Of a stretch of 64,000 bases of DNA, positions 10,189 to 19,536 are shown one piece after another. Position 1 is the stretch's first letter. Each line of letters starts with the position of its first letter. Both the position numbers and the translations under genes were made by a program. The notes beneath the pieces were generated by a model. It worked only from the letters and a program-made list of their open reading frames with translations. It was not told where the DNA came from and did no database searches. The stretch covers positions 506,978-570,977 of the forward strand of contig NZ_FNVV01000012.1 of assembly GCF_900108345.1 (NCBI RefSeq). The letters are read 5' to 3'. The stretch is from Bacteroides ndongoniae (GTDB lineage Bacteria > Bacteroidota > Bacteroidia > Bacteroidales > Bacteroidaceae).

Positions 10189-11115
10189 TCAGACTACCTG
10201 CTGTGTGGGTAGGGGAGCCAGCATTTCTTGCGGGACGGAGGCTTGTATTTCCTTTACCAAGGCATCGCGCAGCGTGTGGCGGATGAAGTCTTTGCCCGTC
10301 AGCAGGACGATGTGGCGGGCAGGTTTGGGTACGGCAAAGGGACGTACCAGCTGCTGTTGTGCCTCGCTGAGCTGCAACACGGCCAGTTGGGGAATGAAGG
10401 TGATGCCTTTCCCGCCCTCGACCATGCGCATGAAGGTCTCCATACTGCCCAGATGGTAGGCAAGCTGGCTGGCCTGTGCCGCCTTCAGCTGGCAGAAACG
10501 CACCAACTGGTCGCGGAAGCAGTGGCCTTCGTCGAGCAGCCAGAGCTGTTCGCCGCTGAGGTCGGACGTACGTATCAGCGAATGGCTACTGAGGTTGCTT
10601 TCGCGCGCTACATAGGCATAAAACTGTTCGTAGAAGAGGCTTGTCTGCTCGTATTCCTCCATGCCTGCCAGACTGGCTACAATACCTGCGTCGATGCTTC
10701 CTTCGCGCAAGGCGCGCTTGATGTCTGCGGTCTTCATCTCCGTCACCCGTATGTCCAGTCCGTCGTACTTCTTCATCAGCTGTGGGAAGAAGCGGGGCAG
10801 CAAGTAGGGAGCAATGGTGGGCAGGATGCCTAGATTGAACGTCCCTGTGAAGGAACCTTTGGCCTCTTCGACCATCGCTTTGATGCGGGCTGCTTGCGTA
10901 AGCACCTCCCGGGCCTGGGCAAGGATGTGCAGGCCGATGGGGGTGGGGGCTATGGGCTGGCGGCTGCGGTCGAAGATGCGGGTGTCCAGTTCGTCTTCGA
11001 GTTTCTGTATCATGGCGCTCAGCGTGGGCTGTGTCACGCGGCAGTGCTCGGCCGCTTTGGCAAAGTGGCGGTACTGCTCTACGGCGAGGATGTATTCCAG
11101 TTGTTGCAGGGTCAT
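10189..11115 (-). CDS. oxyR: Hydrogen peroxide-sensing LysR regulator OxyR
   Basis: A 308-residue LysR-type regulator: N-terminal winged helix-turn-helix (residues 1-60) and C-terminal regulatory domain. C199 and C208 are present in the motif EGHCFRDQLVRFC. They have the same spacing, and even the same residue numbers, as the redox cysteines of E. coli OxyR, so peroxide sensing by disulfide formation is well supported. OxyR activates catalase, Dps and peroxiredoxin genes in Bacteroides, but none is in the window. It follows the helicase gene by 24 bp on the same strand, suggesting co-transcription. Confidence 0.96.
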   Translation of the reverse strand: MTLQQLEYILAVEQYRHFAKAAEHCRVTQPTLSAMIQKLEDELDTRIFDRSRQPIAPTPIGLHILAQAREVLTQAARIKAMVEEAKGSFTGTFNLGILPTIAPYLLPRFFPQLMKKYDGLDIRVTEMKTADIKRALREGSIDAGIVASLAGMEEYEQTSLFYEQFYAYVARESNLSSHSLIRTSDLSGEQLWLLDEGHCFRDQLVRFCQLKAAQASQLAYHLGSMETFMRMVEGGKGITFIPQLAVLQLSEAQQQLVRPFAVPKPARHIVLLTGKDFIRHTLRDALVKEIQASVPQEMLAPLPTQQVV

Positions 11116-11139
11116 GGTATCGGTTGTAAGGGTTGACTG

Positions 11140-13047
11140 TTACTTCTTTTTCTTTTTCGACGGCTTGGCCCATCCCTCTTCGTCAAAGTCGGGTTCGGGA
11201 CCTTTCAGGTCGTTGTTATGCTGGAAGAACTGTTTCCAGTCGTCTTTCTTGCCGCGGGGTTTGGTGTAGCCACGCTCTTCGCGGCTGGGCTTTTTCTTCT
11301 TTTCGGCAATGGGGGCTTCCTGGGATTTTCCTTTGCCTTTGGCGGCTTCGCGCTTGCCCTTGGAGTCGTCCTTCCGGTTGTTTCTGCGGCCGGTTTCCTT
11401 CTCTTCTTCTCCGGCTACTTCTACCACCACTTTGCGACCATTCCACTTGGTACGGTTCAGGGCTTTCAGCACGTTGCGGGCCTCTTGTTCTTCGACTTCG
11501 AAGAACGAGAACTTGGGCATCAGGTCGATGCGTCCCAGCTCTACACGTCCGCGGGTGTTGCTGTTCAGCAGGCTGATGAGCTCGTTGGGGAAGAAGTTGT
11601 CCACCTTGCCCAGGTTGATGAAGAGGCGTGTGAAGCCCGGTTCGGCCTGACGGCTGTTGTTTCGTCCGCCTTTTTCGCCCTGTCGCTTGCCGGCTTTCTC
11701 GCCCTTGGCGCTGCTGTCGCCGACGATGGAGATTTCGGGGCGGTCGCGATAGTAGTCCAGAAAGCGGTTGAACTCGTGCGACACCATACGCTTGATGAGG
11801 TCCTCTTTCGACAGCCAGTCCAGCTTGCGATAGACGTCGGGCATGAACGATTCGATTTCTTCTTCGTTCACCTTCACTTTCTCCAGGTCGTCTATTACCT
11901 TGAACAGCTGTTTCTCGCAGATTTGTTTACCGGTCGGCATTTCACCGGGCTGGAACTTCTTGCCGATAATGCGCTCTATCTCGCGCATTTTGCCCTTCTC
12001 GCGCAGGTTGATGATGGCGATGGAGGTACCTGTCTTTCCGGCACGTCCGGTACGTCCGCTGCGGTGGGTGTAGCTTTCGGTGTCGTCGGGCAGGCCGTAG
12101 TTGATGACGTGTGTCAGGTCGTCCACGTCCAGTCCGCGTGCAGCCACGTCGGTAGCTACCAGCAGCTGCAGGTTGCGGATGCGGAACTTCTGCATCACGG
12201 CGTCGCGCTGTGCCTGCGACAGTTCGCCGTGCAGCGAGTCGGCGTTGTAGCCTTCCTGCATCAGCTTGTCGGCTATTTCCTGCGTCTCCTTGCGGGTGCG
12301 GCAGAAGATGATGCCGTATATCTGCGGATAGTAATCGACAATGCGTTTCAGAGTCTCGTATTTGTCCTTGGCATGCACCACGTAAACGATATGTTTTACG
12401 TTGGCGGTACCTTCGTTTTTGCGTCCGATGGTGATTTCTTTGGCGTCGTGCAGGTAGTTCTTGGCGATGCGGGCTATCTCGGGGCTCATGGTGGCCGAGA
12501 AGAGCAGTGTGTTGCGTTCCTGCGGCACGTCGGCCAAGATGGCGTTGATGCTGTCGGTGAAGCCCATGTTGAGCATTTCGTCGGCTTCGTCCATGACGAC
12601 GTTCTGTATGGTGGCCAGCGATACGGTTTTGCGCTCCATCAGGTCAATCAGTCGTCCGGGTGTGGCCACAATGATGTGCACTCCCTGCTTCAGGGCGCGT
12701 ATCTGGCTTTCGATGGACGAGCCGCCATAGACGGGCAGCACGCGCAAGCCTTCGATGTATTTGCTGTAATCAGTCAGGTCGCCTGCAATCTGCAGACACA
12801 ATTCGCGTGTGGGGCATAGGATTAGCGACTGTGGAATGCGCCGTGTCACATCGACCTTCTGTATCAGCGGCAGGCCGAAAGCGGCCGTTTTGCCCGTTCC
12901 GGTCTGTGCCAGGGCCACGACGTCGTTGTTTTCTCCTAAAAGGTAAGGAATCACTTCTTCTTGTACCGGCATGGGATTCTCATATCCCATCTCTTCGATG
13001 GCGCGGCGTATCTCCGGCGACACACCGAGCTCTTCAAATGTCTTCAT
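11140..13047 (-). CDS. DEAD-box RNA helicase (DeaD/CsdA-like)
   Basis: A 635-residue ATP-dependent RNA helicase. Motifs in order: Walker A AQTGTGKT (47-54), DEAD (153-156), SAT (184-186) and HRSGRTGRAG (about 328). A DbpA-type RNA-binding domain follows (about 470-545), then a long Lys/Arg/Glu-rich tail ending in KKKKK. The order matches the DeaD/CsdA group that helps ribosome assembly and mRNA turnover in the cold. A TATCTTTG promoter element sits 27 bp before the ATG, so this gene probably heads an operon with oxyR. Confidence 0.95.
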   Translation of the reverse strand: MKTFEELGVSPEIRRAIEEMGYENPMPVQEEVIPYLLGENNDVVALAQTGTGKTAAFGLPLIQKVDVTRRIPQSLILCPTRELCLQIAGDLTDYSKYIEGLRVLPVYGGSSIESQIRALKQGVHIIVATPGRLIDLMERKTVSLATIQNVVMDEADEMLNMGFTDSINAILADVPQERNTLLFSATMSPEIARIAKNYLHDAKEITIGRKNEGTANVKHIVYVVHAKDKYETLKRIVDYYPQIYGIIFCRTRKETQEIADKLMQEGYNADSLHGELSQAQRDAVMQKFRIRNLQLLVATDVAARGLDVDDLTHVINYGLPDDTESYTHRSGRTGRAGKTGTSIAIINLREKGKMREIERIIGKKFQPGEMPTGKQICEKQLFKVIDDLEKVKVNEEEIESFMPDVYRKLDWLSKEDLIKRMVSHEFNRFLDYYRDRPEISIVGDSSAKGEKAGKRQGEKGGRNNSRQAEPGFTRLFINLGKVDNFFPNELISLLNSNTRGRVELGRIDLMPKFSFFEVEEQEARNVLKALNRTKWNGRKVVVEVAGEEEKETGRRNNRKDDSKGKREAAKGKGKSQEAPIAEKKKKPSREERGYTKPRGKKDDWKQFFQHNNDLKGPEPDFDEEGWAKPSKKKKK

Positions 13048-13073
13048 TCAATATCCTGTATAATAATTCGGTG

Positions 13074-13081
13074 CAAAGATA
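13074..13081 (-). promoter_or_regulatory. Bacteroides -7 promoter element for the helicase-oxyR operon
   Basis: On the minus strand the sequence reads TATCTTTG, a match to the Bacteroides -7 consensus TAnnTTTG, 27 bp before the helicase ATG. The same octamer stands at a similar distance from the starts of a small membrane protein (28097-28104) and dus (40024-40031). No clear -33 TTTG was found. Confidence 0.55.
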
Positions 13082-13155
13082 AGGCTTTTAGGCGAAGAAT
13101 GCGGTATGATGAGGCTGATTTGTAGCCAGATGCGCGGTAAATCGAATGTGACAGC

Positions 13156-14220
13156 TTATTTTTTTACCAAAAGAATGCTTTGCAGTTTCTTTATTTCTTC
13201 CTTGGTCAGTCCGATGCCTTTCTTCAGGTAGGTATCTACGTCGCCGTATCGTTTCTCTATCTCGTCTTTGGCGGCGTTCAGAAAATTCTCGCGGGCCGAG
13301 TAGATGGCAGTGATGGCTTCCTGCGAACGTACAGGCAGGTCGTAGGCGTATTGCGTGGCAGAAGGTATGTTGAAGAAATAGTTGCTGAGGCGGTAATCGT
13401 CCATGATGATGTCGGCATTGACGCCGAGGGTAGCGAGAACAAGGGCGACTGCAATGCCCGTACGTCCCTTGCCCGAAGAGCAATCGATGACCAGTGGGTA
13501 TTTGGTTTCATCCAGCAGCACGTCGAAAAGCTGGCGGAGCTGACTTGTGTATTTGTTCACAATCTCACGGTTGGCTTGCTCTACGATTTGCAGAACCGAA
13601 TCTTTTCTGAGTTTGTGCTTTTCCACTTTGTCCAGTACCAGCTCGATGTCGTTTATGGGAATAGCGATGTTCACTACGTCGAAGTTCTTGCGTAAACCGA
13701 CTTGTGAACCTGTTTCCCGTTGGCTTCGCAGGTCGACGATGGTTTTGATGCCGATGTTCTTCAGTTTCCTGATGGCAAAACAGTTTAGACTGTCTATCTG
13801 TGCCGAACGGTAGATCATGCCCCAGCGAACCCGTTTCTTGGTGCCGTACGAGGCATATCCTCCCAAGTCACGGAAATTTTGTACGCCGGGGATGTTGACA
13901 TTTCGGGCGGCAGTCTTTATCCGGTATTTGTCGTTGAATACCAATGTATAGTAATAACGCTGAGAGGGATCGCTGTTGATGACGGTGGTTGTCTGGTCGG
14001 AAATGTTGGCTATAGCCACGGGATTGCTTTCGGGAGCAGATTCTGGCTGGGTCGAGGCATAGACTTTGACGTCCCCCTCGATAAGGGGAGCTGTTTCCCA
14101 TTTCACAATGCAATTGCCTACATTGTTCTCTTCGCACACGACGGCGATGTGAGGGGTCAGACCGCTGCATGCAGGCAGCAGCACAGACAAAGTAAAACCA
14201 ATCAAAAGCTTCCTGTACAT
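13156..14220 (-). CDS. Lipoprotein tyrosine/dual-specificity protein phosphatase
   Basis: A 354-residue protein with a lipoprotein signal (LPAC, lipidated C18). After an N-terminal fibronectin-like region (about 25-120) comes a Y_phosphatase3-type domain with the CX5R loop CSSGKGR (C247 to R253). The family removes phosphate from Tyr residues or from phosphoinositides. Anchoring at the cell envelope places it outside the cytoplasm, so its substrate is not a cytoplasmic Tyr-phosphorylated protein unless the lipobox call is wrong. It has its own promoter (14249-14277). Confidence 0.88.
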   Translation of the reverse strand: MYRKLLIGFTLSVLLPACSGLTPHIAVVCEENNVGNCIVKWETAPLIEGDVKVYASTQPESAPESNPVAIANISDQTTTVINSDPSQRYYYTLVFNDKYRIKTAARNVNIPGVQNFRDLGGYASYGTKKRVRWGMIYRSAQIDSLNCFAIRKLKNIGIKTIVDLRSQRETGSQVGLRKNFDVVNIAIPINDIELVLDKVEKHKLRKDSVLQIVEQANREIVNKYTSQLRQLFDVLLDETKYPLVIDCSSGKGRTGIAVALVLATLGVNADIIMDDYRLSNYFFNIPSATQYAYDLPVRSQEAITAIYSARENFLNAAKDEIEKRYGDVDTYLKKGIGLTKEEIKKLQSILLVKK

Positions 14221-14248
14221 AATTTGTAATTGTCTCTAAGCGTTTCTA

Positions 14249-14277
14249 CAAATATAGCGTATCCTATACTTCACAAA
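14249..14277 (-). promoter_or_regulatory. Promoter of the lipoprotein phosphatase gene
   Basis: On the minus strand a TTTG (-33 box, 14274-14277) is followed after 17 bp by TATATTTG (14249-14256), matching the Bacteroides primary sigma consensus TTTG / TAnnTTTG. The ATG at 14220 is 28 bp further on. This is one of the best promoter matches in the window. Confidence 0.65.
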
Positions 14278-14379
14278 TATATGTAATTTAGTTACAGACG
14301 ATGCTCGCCGGTTAATTGATTTAGGTTTCTTTTTTGAACTTTAAGCAAATGACGGGAGAGTGTAAAGAAAAAGAATAAA

Positions 14380-14423
14380 CCGATATTCTGCTGTTGCAGT
14401 GGGACTGCCATGCGGGATATCGG
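14380..14423 (-). terminator. Probable rho-independent terminator of the sugar kinase gene
   Basis: Read on the minus strand, the arms CCGATAT (14417-14423) and ATATCGG (14380-14386) enclose a loop that carries a second small hairpin, and are followed by a T-rich run. It lies 38 bp after the stop of the kinase gene. Confidence 0.55.
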
Positions 14424-14460
14424 CTTCTCTCTCTTCTCTTTACCTATATAAATCGTCTTG

Positions 14461-15384
14461 TTAAAGCGTATGTGCTTCGGCAAACTCCCTCGAAACCGAA
14501 TTGTTGAAACTGCAGCACACGTCAGCGGCAAACTCGATGCCGCAACGGATGACTTTGTCCCATGTGGCTTCGTCCATCGTGGCGAGGTCATCGTAGCGTA
14601 CGTTATACTTCAGTAGGCCGAAGATGATACCTGCGTTGAAATTGTCGCCCGCGCCGATGGTGCTGACTGCCTCAAGCGAAGGAATGGGATAGTCTTTGGA
14701 AAGGGTAGCCGTGCGTAGTGATACCTGCTGGGCTCCTGCCGTGCAGAGGAAGTTACGACAGTAAAACTTCACCTTATCGCGGTAGATTTTGTCGGCTTCC
14801 TTCAGGCCCCACATGTAGAAGAAGTCTTCTTGCGAGCCGCGTACGATGTCGGCATACTCCAGATTCTCGATGATGGTGGGAGCCAGTTTGATGGCTTCTT
14901 CCTTGTGCGAGGAGCGGAAGTTGGGGTCGTAGTAGACGATGGCATGCATGTCGTGCGCGCGTTCCAGCAGTTCTACTACCTTGTCGCGCAAGACGGGATT
15001 CAGGGCATAGTACGAGCCTACCATCACGATGTCGTCTTCCTGAATTTGCGGATATTCTACGTCGAGTCGCTGCTTGGGGTAGTCTTTGTAGAAGATATAT
15101 TCTGCATCACTGTGTTCGTTGAGGAAAGCAAGCGATACGGGTGATTTCCCGTCGGGGAAGACGTTGACGTGGTCGGTAGGAATGTTGTTTTCGCGCATGA
15201 AGCGGAGGATGATCTCTCCTACGTGGTCGTTCCCTGTCTCGCTGATGAAACAGATGGGAACACCCGCACGTCCCAAAGAGACGATGCCGTTGAATACAGA
15301 ACCGCCGGGTACAGCTGCTGTGGGCTGTCCGTTGCGGAAGATGATGTCGAGAATAGTCTCGCCGATACCTATTACTTTACGCAT
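14461..15384 (-). CDS. PfkB-family sugar kinase (fructokinase-like)
   Basis: A 307-residue ribokinase/PfkB-fold kinase. The N terminus has the GETILD and GGSVFNG segments of sugar binding and the C terminus has the STIGAGDNFNAG signature whose Asp is the catalytic base. Annotated relatives are fructokinases, but specificity cannot be read from sequence. Its start overlaps the end of kdsD by 13 bp, so the two are translationally coupled. The link with an arabinose-5-phosphate isomerase suggests a role near ketose or pentose phosphate supply. Confidence 0.92.
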   Translation of the reverse strand: MRKVIGIGETILDIIFRNGQPTAAVPGGSVFNGIVSLGRAGVPICFISETGNDHVGEIILRFMRENNIPTDHVNVFPDGKSPVSLAFLNEHSDAEYIFYKDYPKQRLDVEYPQIQEDDIVMVGSYYALNPVLRDKVVELLERAHDMHAIVYYDPNFRSSHKEEAIKLAPTIIENLEYADIVRGSQEDFFYMWGLKEADKIYRDKVKFYCRNFLCTAGAQQVSLRTATLSKDYPIPSLEAVSTIGAGDNFNAGIIFGLLKYNVRYDDLATMDEATWDKVIRCGIEFAADVCCSFNNSVSREFAEAHTL

Positions 15385-15977
15385 AATGAACGTGATTTTT
15401 CTCCGAGATAGCCGCCGTGGTGGCGTTTTGAATAGTCTTCAATGGTGAATCCGGTCTGTTTCATGGTCTGTACCACCAGGATATCACCGATGACGGTCAT
15501 GACGGTGGTCGAAGTTGTGGGCGTCATGCCCAGTGCGCATACTTCCTTGGGACTGCCGGTACTGAGGCAGACGGTGGCTTCGCGAGCTAGCGGACTGTCG
15601 GGGTTGCCGGTGATGACAATGAATTTCAGACTGGGGTCCAGGTTGTGGGCCAGTTGGGTAAGCTCTACAATTTCACGCGTTTTTCCGGAATTGGAGATGA
15701 GCAGCAACAGGTCGTTTTCCTGCAGGATGCCCAAGTCACCGTGTTGGGCTTCGCTGGGATGCAGGAAGACGGCTGGGATGCCTGTCGAGCAAAAGGTAGT
15801 AGCAATGTTCATGGCAATCTGCCCTGCCTTTCCCATACCTGAGGTCACGAGTTTACCCTTACGGCGGTGTACGTGTTCCACGATGAGCGACACGGCTTTT
15901 TCGTAGGCGTCCGTCACAGGGATGTTCAGTACTGCTTGTGCCTCTTTCTGCAAAAGCTCTTGAATAGATGCTATCAT
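15372..15977 (-). CDS. kdsD: D-arabinose 5-phosphate isomerase, single SIS domain
   Basis: A 201-residue SIS-domain protein. KdsD/KpsF enzymes convert ribulose 5-phosphate to arabinose 5-phosphate, the precursor of Kdo in lipopolysaccharide. The conserved segments are TSGMGKAGQIAMN, HPSEAQHGDLG, SNSGKT and ALGMTPTTST. E. coli KdsD carries two CBS domains after the SIS domain; this one ends at the SIS domain, as is known for the Bacteroides fragilis enzyme. It overlaps the following sugar kinase gene. Confusion with other SIS isomerases such as hexuloisomerase is possible but the motif set favours KdsD. Confidence 0.87.
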   Translation of the reverse strand: MIASIQELLQKEAQAVLNIPVTDAYEKAVSLIVEHVHRRKGKLVTSGMGKAGQIAMNIATTFCSTGIPAVFLHPSEAQHGDLGILQENDLLLLISNSGKTREIVELTQLAHNLDPSLKFIVITGNPDSPLAREATVCLSTGSPKEVCALGMTPTTSTTVMTVIGDILVVQTMKQTGFTIEDYSKRHHGGYLGEKSRSLCVK

Positions 15978-16047
15978 TTCTTTCGGTTTTGGTTATCTGG
16001 TTTTGCAAATATCTATAATTTTCCATAAACGGCAATAAGTTTTATTG

Positions 16048-16055
16048 TATTTTTG
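16048..16055 (+). promoter_or_regulatory. Bacteroides -7 promoter element for the M16 peptidase gene
   Basis: TATTTTTG matches TAnnTTTG exactly and lies 27 bp before the ATG at 16083, in the gap between divergent genes. No clear -33 TTTG is visible. Confidence 0.55.
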
Positions 16056-16082
16056 TACCTGCAATCAGTTTGAAACGTCTGA

Positions 16083-17345
16083 ATGGAGCATTTGAACGAA
16101 ACCAACGGGAAATATAGCACATATATACTGGCCAACGGTCTGCGCATCATTCACGAGCCGTTGGCTTCACGGGTGGCTTATTGTGGATTTGCTGTCGATG
16201 CAGGCACACGCGATGAGATGCCCGATGAGCAAGGTATGGCTCACTTTGTGGAACATCTCATTTTTAAGGGAACTCACAAACGACGGGCCTGGCACATCCT
16301 GAATCGTATGGAGAACGTAGGAGGTGACCTCAATGCCTACACCAACAAGGAAGAGACGGTGATCTACTCTGCTTTCCTTGTCGAGCACTTCAGCCGGGCT
16401 TTTGAGCTGTTGGCTGATATTGTATTTCATTCCACTTTTCCGCAACACGAGATTGAAAAGGAGACAGAGGTGATTATCGACGAGATACAGTCGTACGAGG
16501 ACAACCCTGCTGAACTGATCTTCGACGATTTCGAAGACCTTATTTTCCGCGGTCATCCGCTAGGGCGTAACATTCTGGGCAATCCCGAACAACTCCGCAC
16601 GTTCCGTACCGAGGATGCCGTAGCTTTTACTCGTCGTTACTATCGGCCGGAGAATGCAATATTCTTTGTATTGGGTGATGTTGATTTCCGCCGGGTTGTC
16701 CGCTTGGCCGAGAAGCTGGTGGGCAACGTAGCAGGAGGAACAGCTACCGGCAATTCTTCGGATAACCGACGGATGCCCCCTTTGCCTTATGTGCCCGACC
16801 GACTGGTGATGAAAAAAGGTACGAACCAGACACACGTGATGATAGGTGCCCGTGGCTACAATGCCTACGACGAGAAACGTACGGCCCTGTATCTGCTGAA
16901 CAACCTGCTGGGCGGTCCCGGCATGAACAGCCGCCTGAACGTAGCGTTGCGCGAGCGCCGTGGGTTGGTATATAACGTAGAGTCCAATCTGACTGCTTAT
17001 ACCGATACCGGCACCTTCTGCATCTACTTTGGTTGCGACCCCGATGACGTGGATCTTTGTACACGCCTGGTGTATAAGGAGCTGAGGCGTTTGCGCGACA
17101 CCCGTTTGACTACTTCGCAACTGGCAGCAGCGCAGAAGCAGTTGATAGGCCAGATAGGCGTGGCGTCGGACAACAACGAAAACAATGCCCTAGGTATGGC
17201 CAAGACTTTCCTCCACTATAACCGTTACGAGTCGCAGGAAGCCATTTGTCGCCGCATCAGTCAGCTTACTTCCGACCAGTTGCTCGAAGTAGCCAATGAA
17301 ATGCTGGGCGAGGATTATCTGTCGGAGTTGGTTTATTTGGGGTAA
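16083..17345 (+). CDS. M16 family zinc metallopeptidase
   Basis: A 420-residue peptidase with the inverted zinc motif HFVEH (H54, E57, H58) and the third ligand probably E134 in EVIIDEIQSYEDNPAE. The later R/Y region typical of M16 (RRGLVYNVES) is also present. It resembles the mitochondrial processing peptidase/PqqL-type single-length members, which work as dimers. No signal peptide is evident, so a cytoplasmic role is likely. The gene stands alone with its own promoter, divergent from kdsD. Confidence 0.94.
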   Translation: MEHLNETNGKYSTYILANGLRIIHEPLASRVAYCGFAVDAGTRDEMPDEQGMAHFVEHLIFKGTHKRRAWHILNRMENVGGDLNAYTNKEETVIYSAFLVEHFSRAFELLADIVFHSTFPQHEIEKETEVIIDEIQSYEDNPAELIFDDFEDLIFRGHPLGRNILGNPEQLRTFRTEDAVAFTRRYYRPENAIFFVLGDVDFRRVVRLAEKLVGNVAGGTATGNSSDNRRMPPLPYVPDRLVMKKGTNQTHVMIGARGYNAYDEKRTALYLLNNLLGGPGMNSRLNVALRERRGLVYNVESNLTAYTDTGTFCIYFGCDPDDVDLCTRLVYKELRRLRDTRLTTSQLAAAQKQLIGQIGVASDNNENNALGMAKTFLHYNRYESQEAICRRISQLTSDQLLEVANEMLGEDYLSELVYLG

Positions 17346-17605
17346 ATTGAAATTAAACTTTTGATTCGTAAAGAAATTTATGAGGGTTGAAAGATGTGCG
17401 TAACTACTATTCTTATTCTGGTAAGTAAGAGCTTGATATCATTAGTCTGATTATAAGGAGCTTGTGATAGTATAAGGCTTCCTTCTACAGATCTTGAATA
17501 TTACTCGGGTGTAAGTACCAAGTGAACAAATATTTGTTTTGCTAAACTAAAAGTCCGTATTGTGTGTTTAGAAATTATTAATATGTCTAATAAATTAGTA
17601 AGAGT

Positions 17606-18118
17606 ATGAAAAGAATTGTAGTATTTCTGTTTGTAGTAATGGCAACTTTGGCTGCGAAATCGCAAGTCTATGTAGGTGGAAATATCAGCCTTTGGCATAA
17701 CGATGATGCCGATGCTACAAGTTTTACGTTAGCTCCCGAAGTCGGGTATGAGTTTTCCGATCAGTGGTCGGTGGGTGCCCAGCTTATTCTGTCGCATTCC
17801 AAGCATAAAGTGGACGACCACGTAAAAGCTAAATGGACGGGTTTTGCCTTTGCGCCGTATGCTCGCTATTCTTTTTTCGAGAATAAAGCGGTTCGCTTCT
17901 TCGTTGACGGTTGTATTGGTGTATCATCACAGAAGTATAAGGGTGCCGATTCTGAGGCAGGTTTTGAACTGGGACTGAAACCTGGTTTAGCCCTTAAGGT
18001 GACAAATCATTTTAGTCTGATTGCCAAATATGGTTTCCTGGGTTATCGGGATGATTATATGCTGGATACTTCTGATGGCTACGGTTTCAATTTCAGCAGT
18101 GAAGACCTGTCGACCTAA
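17606..18118 (+). CDS. Small outer-membrane beta-barrel protein
   Basis: A 170-residue protein with a signal peptide (about residues 1-19, ending AKS) followed by alternating hydrophobic/polar strands rich in aromatic residues, as in OmpA/OmpW-like eight-stranded barrels (PF13505 type). No enzymatic motif is seen. The role is unknown; such proteins are often structural or lipid/porin-like. The 260 bp before it hold no gene and no clear promoter. A terminator follows at 18156-18186. Confidence 0.82.
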   Translation: MKRIVVFLFVVMATLAAKSQVYVGGNISLWHNDDADATSFTLAPEVGYEFSDQWSVGAQLILSHSKHKVDDHVKAKWTGFAFAPYARYSFFENKAVRFFVDGCIGVSSQKYKGADSEAGFELGLKPGLALKVTNHFSLIAKYGFLGYRDDYMLDTSDGYGFNFSSEDLST

Positions 18119-18155
18119 ATTCCGCAGCATTTTAGTTTAACTTATTTTATAAGTA

Positions 18156-18186
18156 CCTGAGCAACAAAAAGTTGCTCAGGATTTTG
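18156..18186 (+). terminator. Rho-independent terminator after the barrel gene (or IS end)
   Basis: Perfect 10-bp arms CCTGAGCAAC (18156-18165) and GTTGCTCAGG (18171-18180) with an AAAAA loop, then ATTTTG. It lies 38 bp after the barrel gene stop and 64 bp before the transposase start. It may be the gene's own terminator or belong to the left end of the insertion sequence. Confidence 0.6.
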
Positions 18187-18249
18187 CCATGTCAGATTTT
18201 TCACCTATCTTAGTGTTGCAAATCAAAATATGTATCAAACCCGACAGAC

Positions 18250-19536
18250 ATGGCAAAGGTAGCAATAAAATCTGAGAAACTCTCTCCTTTTGGAGGAATT
18301 TTTTCAATAATGGAGCAATTTGACTCCAATCTCTCATCTGTAATCGACTCAACCCTCGGTATGAGATGTAGGCTGTATGGTTATCAATACAGCGAAATCA
18401 TCCGTTCGCTTATGAGCGTTTATTTCTGTGGCGGCTCATGCATAGAGGATGTCACCACTCATCTGATGTATCACCTCTCGCTTCATCCGACACTTCGCAC
18501 ATGCAGTGCCGACACGATTCTCAGAGCCATAAAGGAACTGACCCAGGATAACATTTCCTACACATCCGACACTGGCAAGACCTACGACTTAAACACGGCA
18601 GACATGCTGAATACACTGCTCCTCAATTGCCTATTGTCCACAGGGCAGCTGAAAGATGGCGAGGGGTATGACGTTGACTTCGACCACCAGTTCATAGAGG
18701 CTGAGAAGTTTGATGCGAAACCCACATACAAGAAGTTTCTCGGATACCGTCCTGGCGTGGCGGTTATTGGCGACTTGATTGTCGGCATTGAGAACAGCGA
18801 CGGCAACACAAATGTCCGTTTCCACCAGAAGGACACGCTGAAGAGGTTCTTTGAAAGGTTTGAAAAGAACAAGCTTATGATCAACCGTTTCAGAGCTGAT
18901 TGCGGCTCGTGTTCTGAAGAGATAGTGGAAGAGATTGCTAAACACTGCAAGACCTTCTATATCCGTGCCAACCGATGCAGTTCGCTCTACAATGACATCT
19001 TTGCCCTCAGAGGTTGGAAGAAAGTGGAATTGGGCGGCATTGAGTTTGAGCTGGCCTCCATTCTCATCGAGAAATGGAAAGGGAAGGCATACCGTCTTGT
19101 GATTCAAAGACAGAAGCGGATAGACGGCGAACTCGACCTGTGGGAAGGAGAATACACCTACCGCTGCATCCTTACAAATGACTACGAGTCTTCCGAGAAA
19201 GAGATTGTCGAATTCTATAACCTCCGTGGAGGGAAGGAACGCATCTTCGATGACATGAATAACGGATTCGGCTGGAACAGGCTTCCAAAATCCTTCATGG
19301 GAGAAAACACGGTGTTTCTTCTGCTTACGGCACTCATACGCAACTTCTATAAATTCATCATGGCGAGGCTTGACGTGAAGAGGTTCGGACTCAAAGCAAC
19401 AAGCCGCATCAAGGCGTTTGTCTTCAAGTTCATCTCTGTGCCAGCCAAATGGGTCAGGACATCAAGGCAGTATGTGCTGAATATCTATTCATGCAACAAC
19501 GCTTATGCTGATGTGTTCCAGAATGACTTTGGATGA
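18250..19536 (+). CDS. IS1380-family transposase
   Basis: A 428-residue DDE transposase resembling those of Bacteroides IS1380-family elements. The N terminus has the helix-turn-helix region (YGYQYSEIIRSLMSVYFCGG) and the catalytic core has the DVDFDHQFIEAE, RADCGS and later YNLRGGKERIFDDM segments. The frame is intact and full length for the family. Matching terminal inverted repeats were not found on either side, so the element's ends, and whether it is still mobile, are unresolved. Confidence 0.92.
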   Translation: MAKVAIKSEKLSPFGGIFSIMEQFDSNLSSVIDSTLGMRCRLYGYQYSEIIRSLMSVYFCGGSCIEDVTTHLMYHLSLHPTLRTCSADTILRAIKELTQDNISYTSDTGKTYDLNTADMLNTLLLNCLLSTGQLKDGEGYDVDFDHQFIEAEKFDAKPTYKKFLGYRPGVAVIGDLIVGIENSDGNTNVRFHQKDTLKRFFERFEKNKLMINRFRADCGSCSEEIVEEIAKHCKTFYIRANRCSSLYNDIFALRGWKKVELGGIEFELASILIEKWKGKAYRLVIQRQKRIDGELDLWEGEYTYRCILTNDYESSEKEIVEFYNLRGGKERIFDDMNNGFGWNRLPKSFMGENTVFLLLTALIRNFYKFIMARLDVKRFGLKATSRIKAFVFKFISVPAKWVRTSRQYVLNIYSCNNAYADVFQNDFG

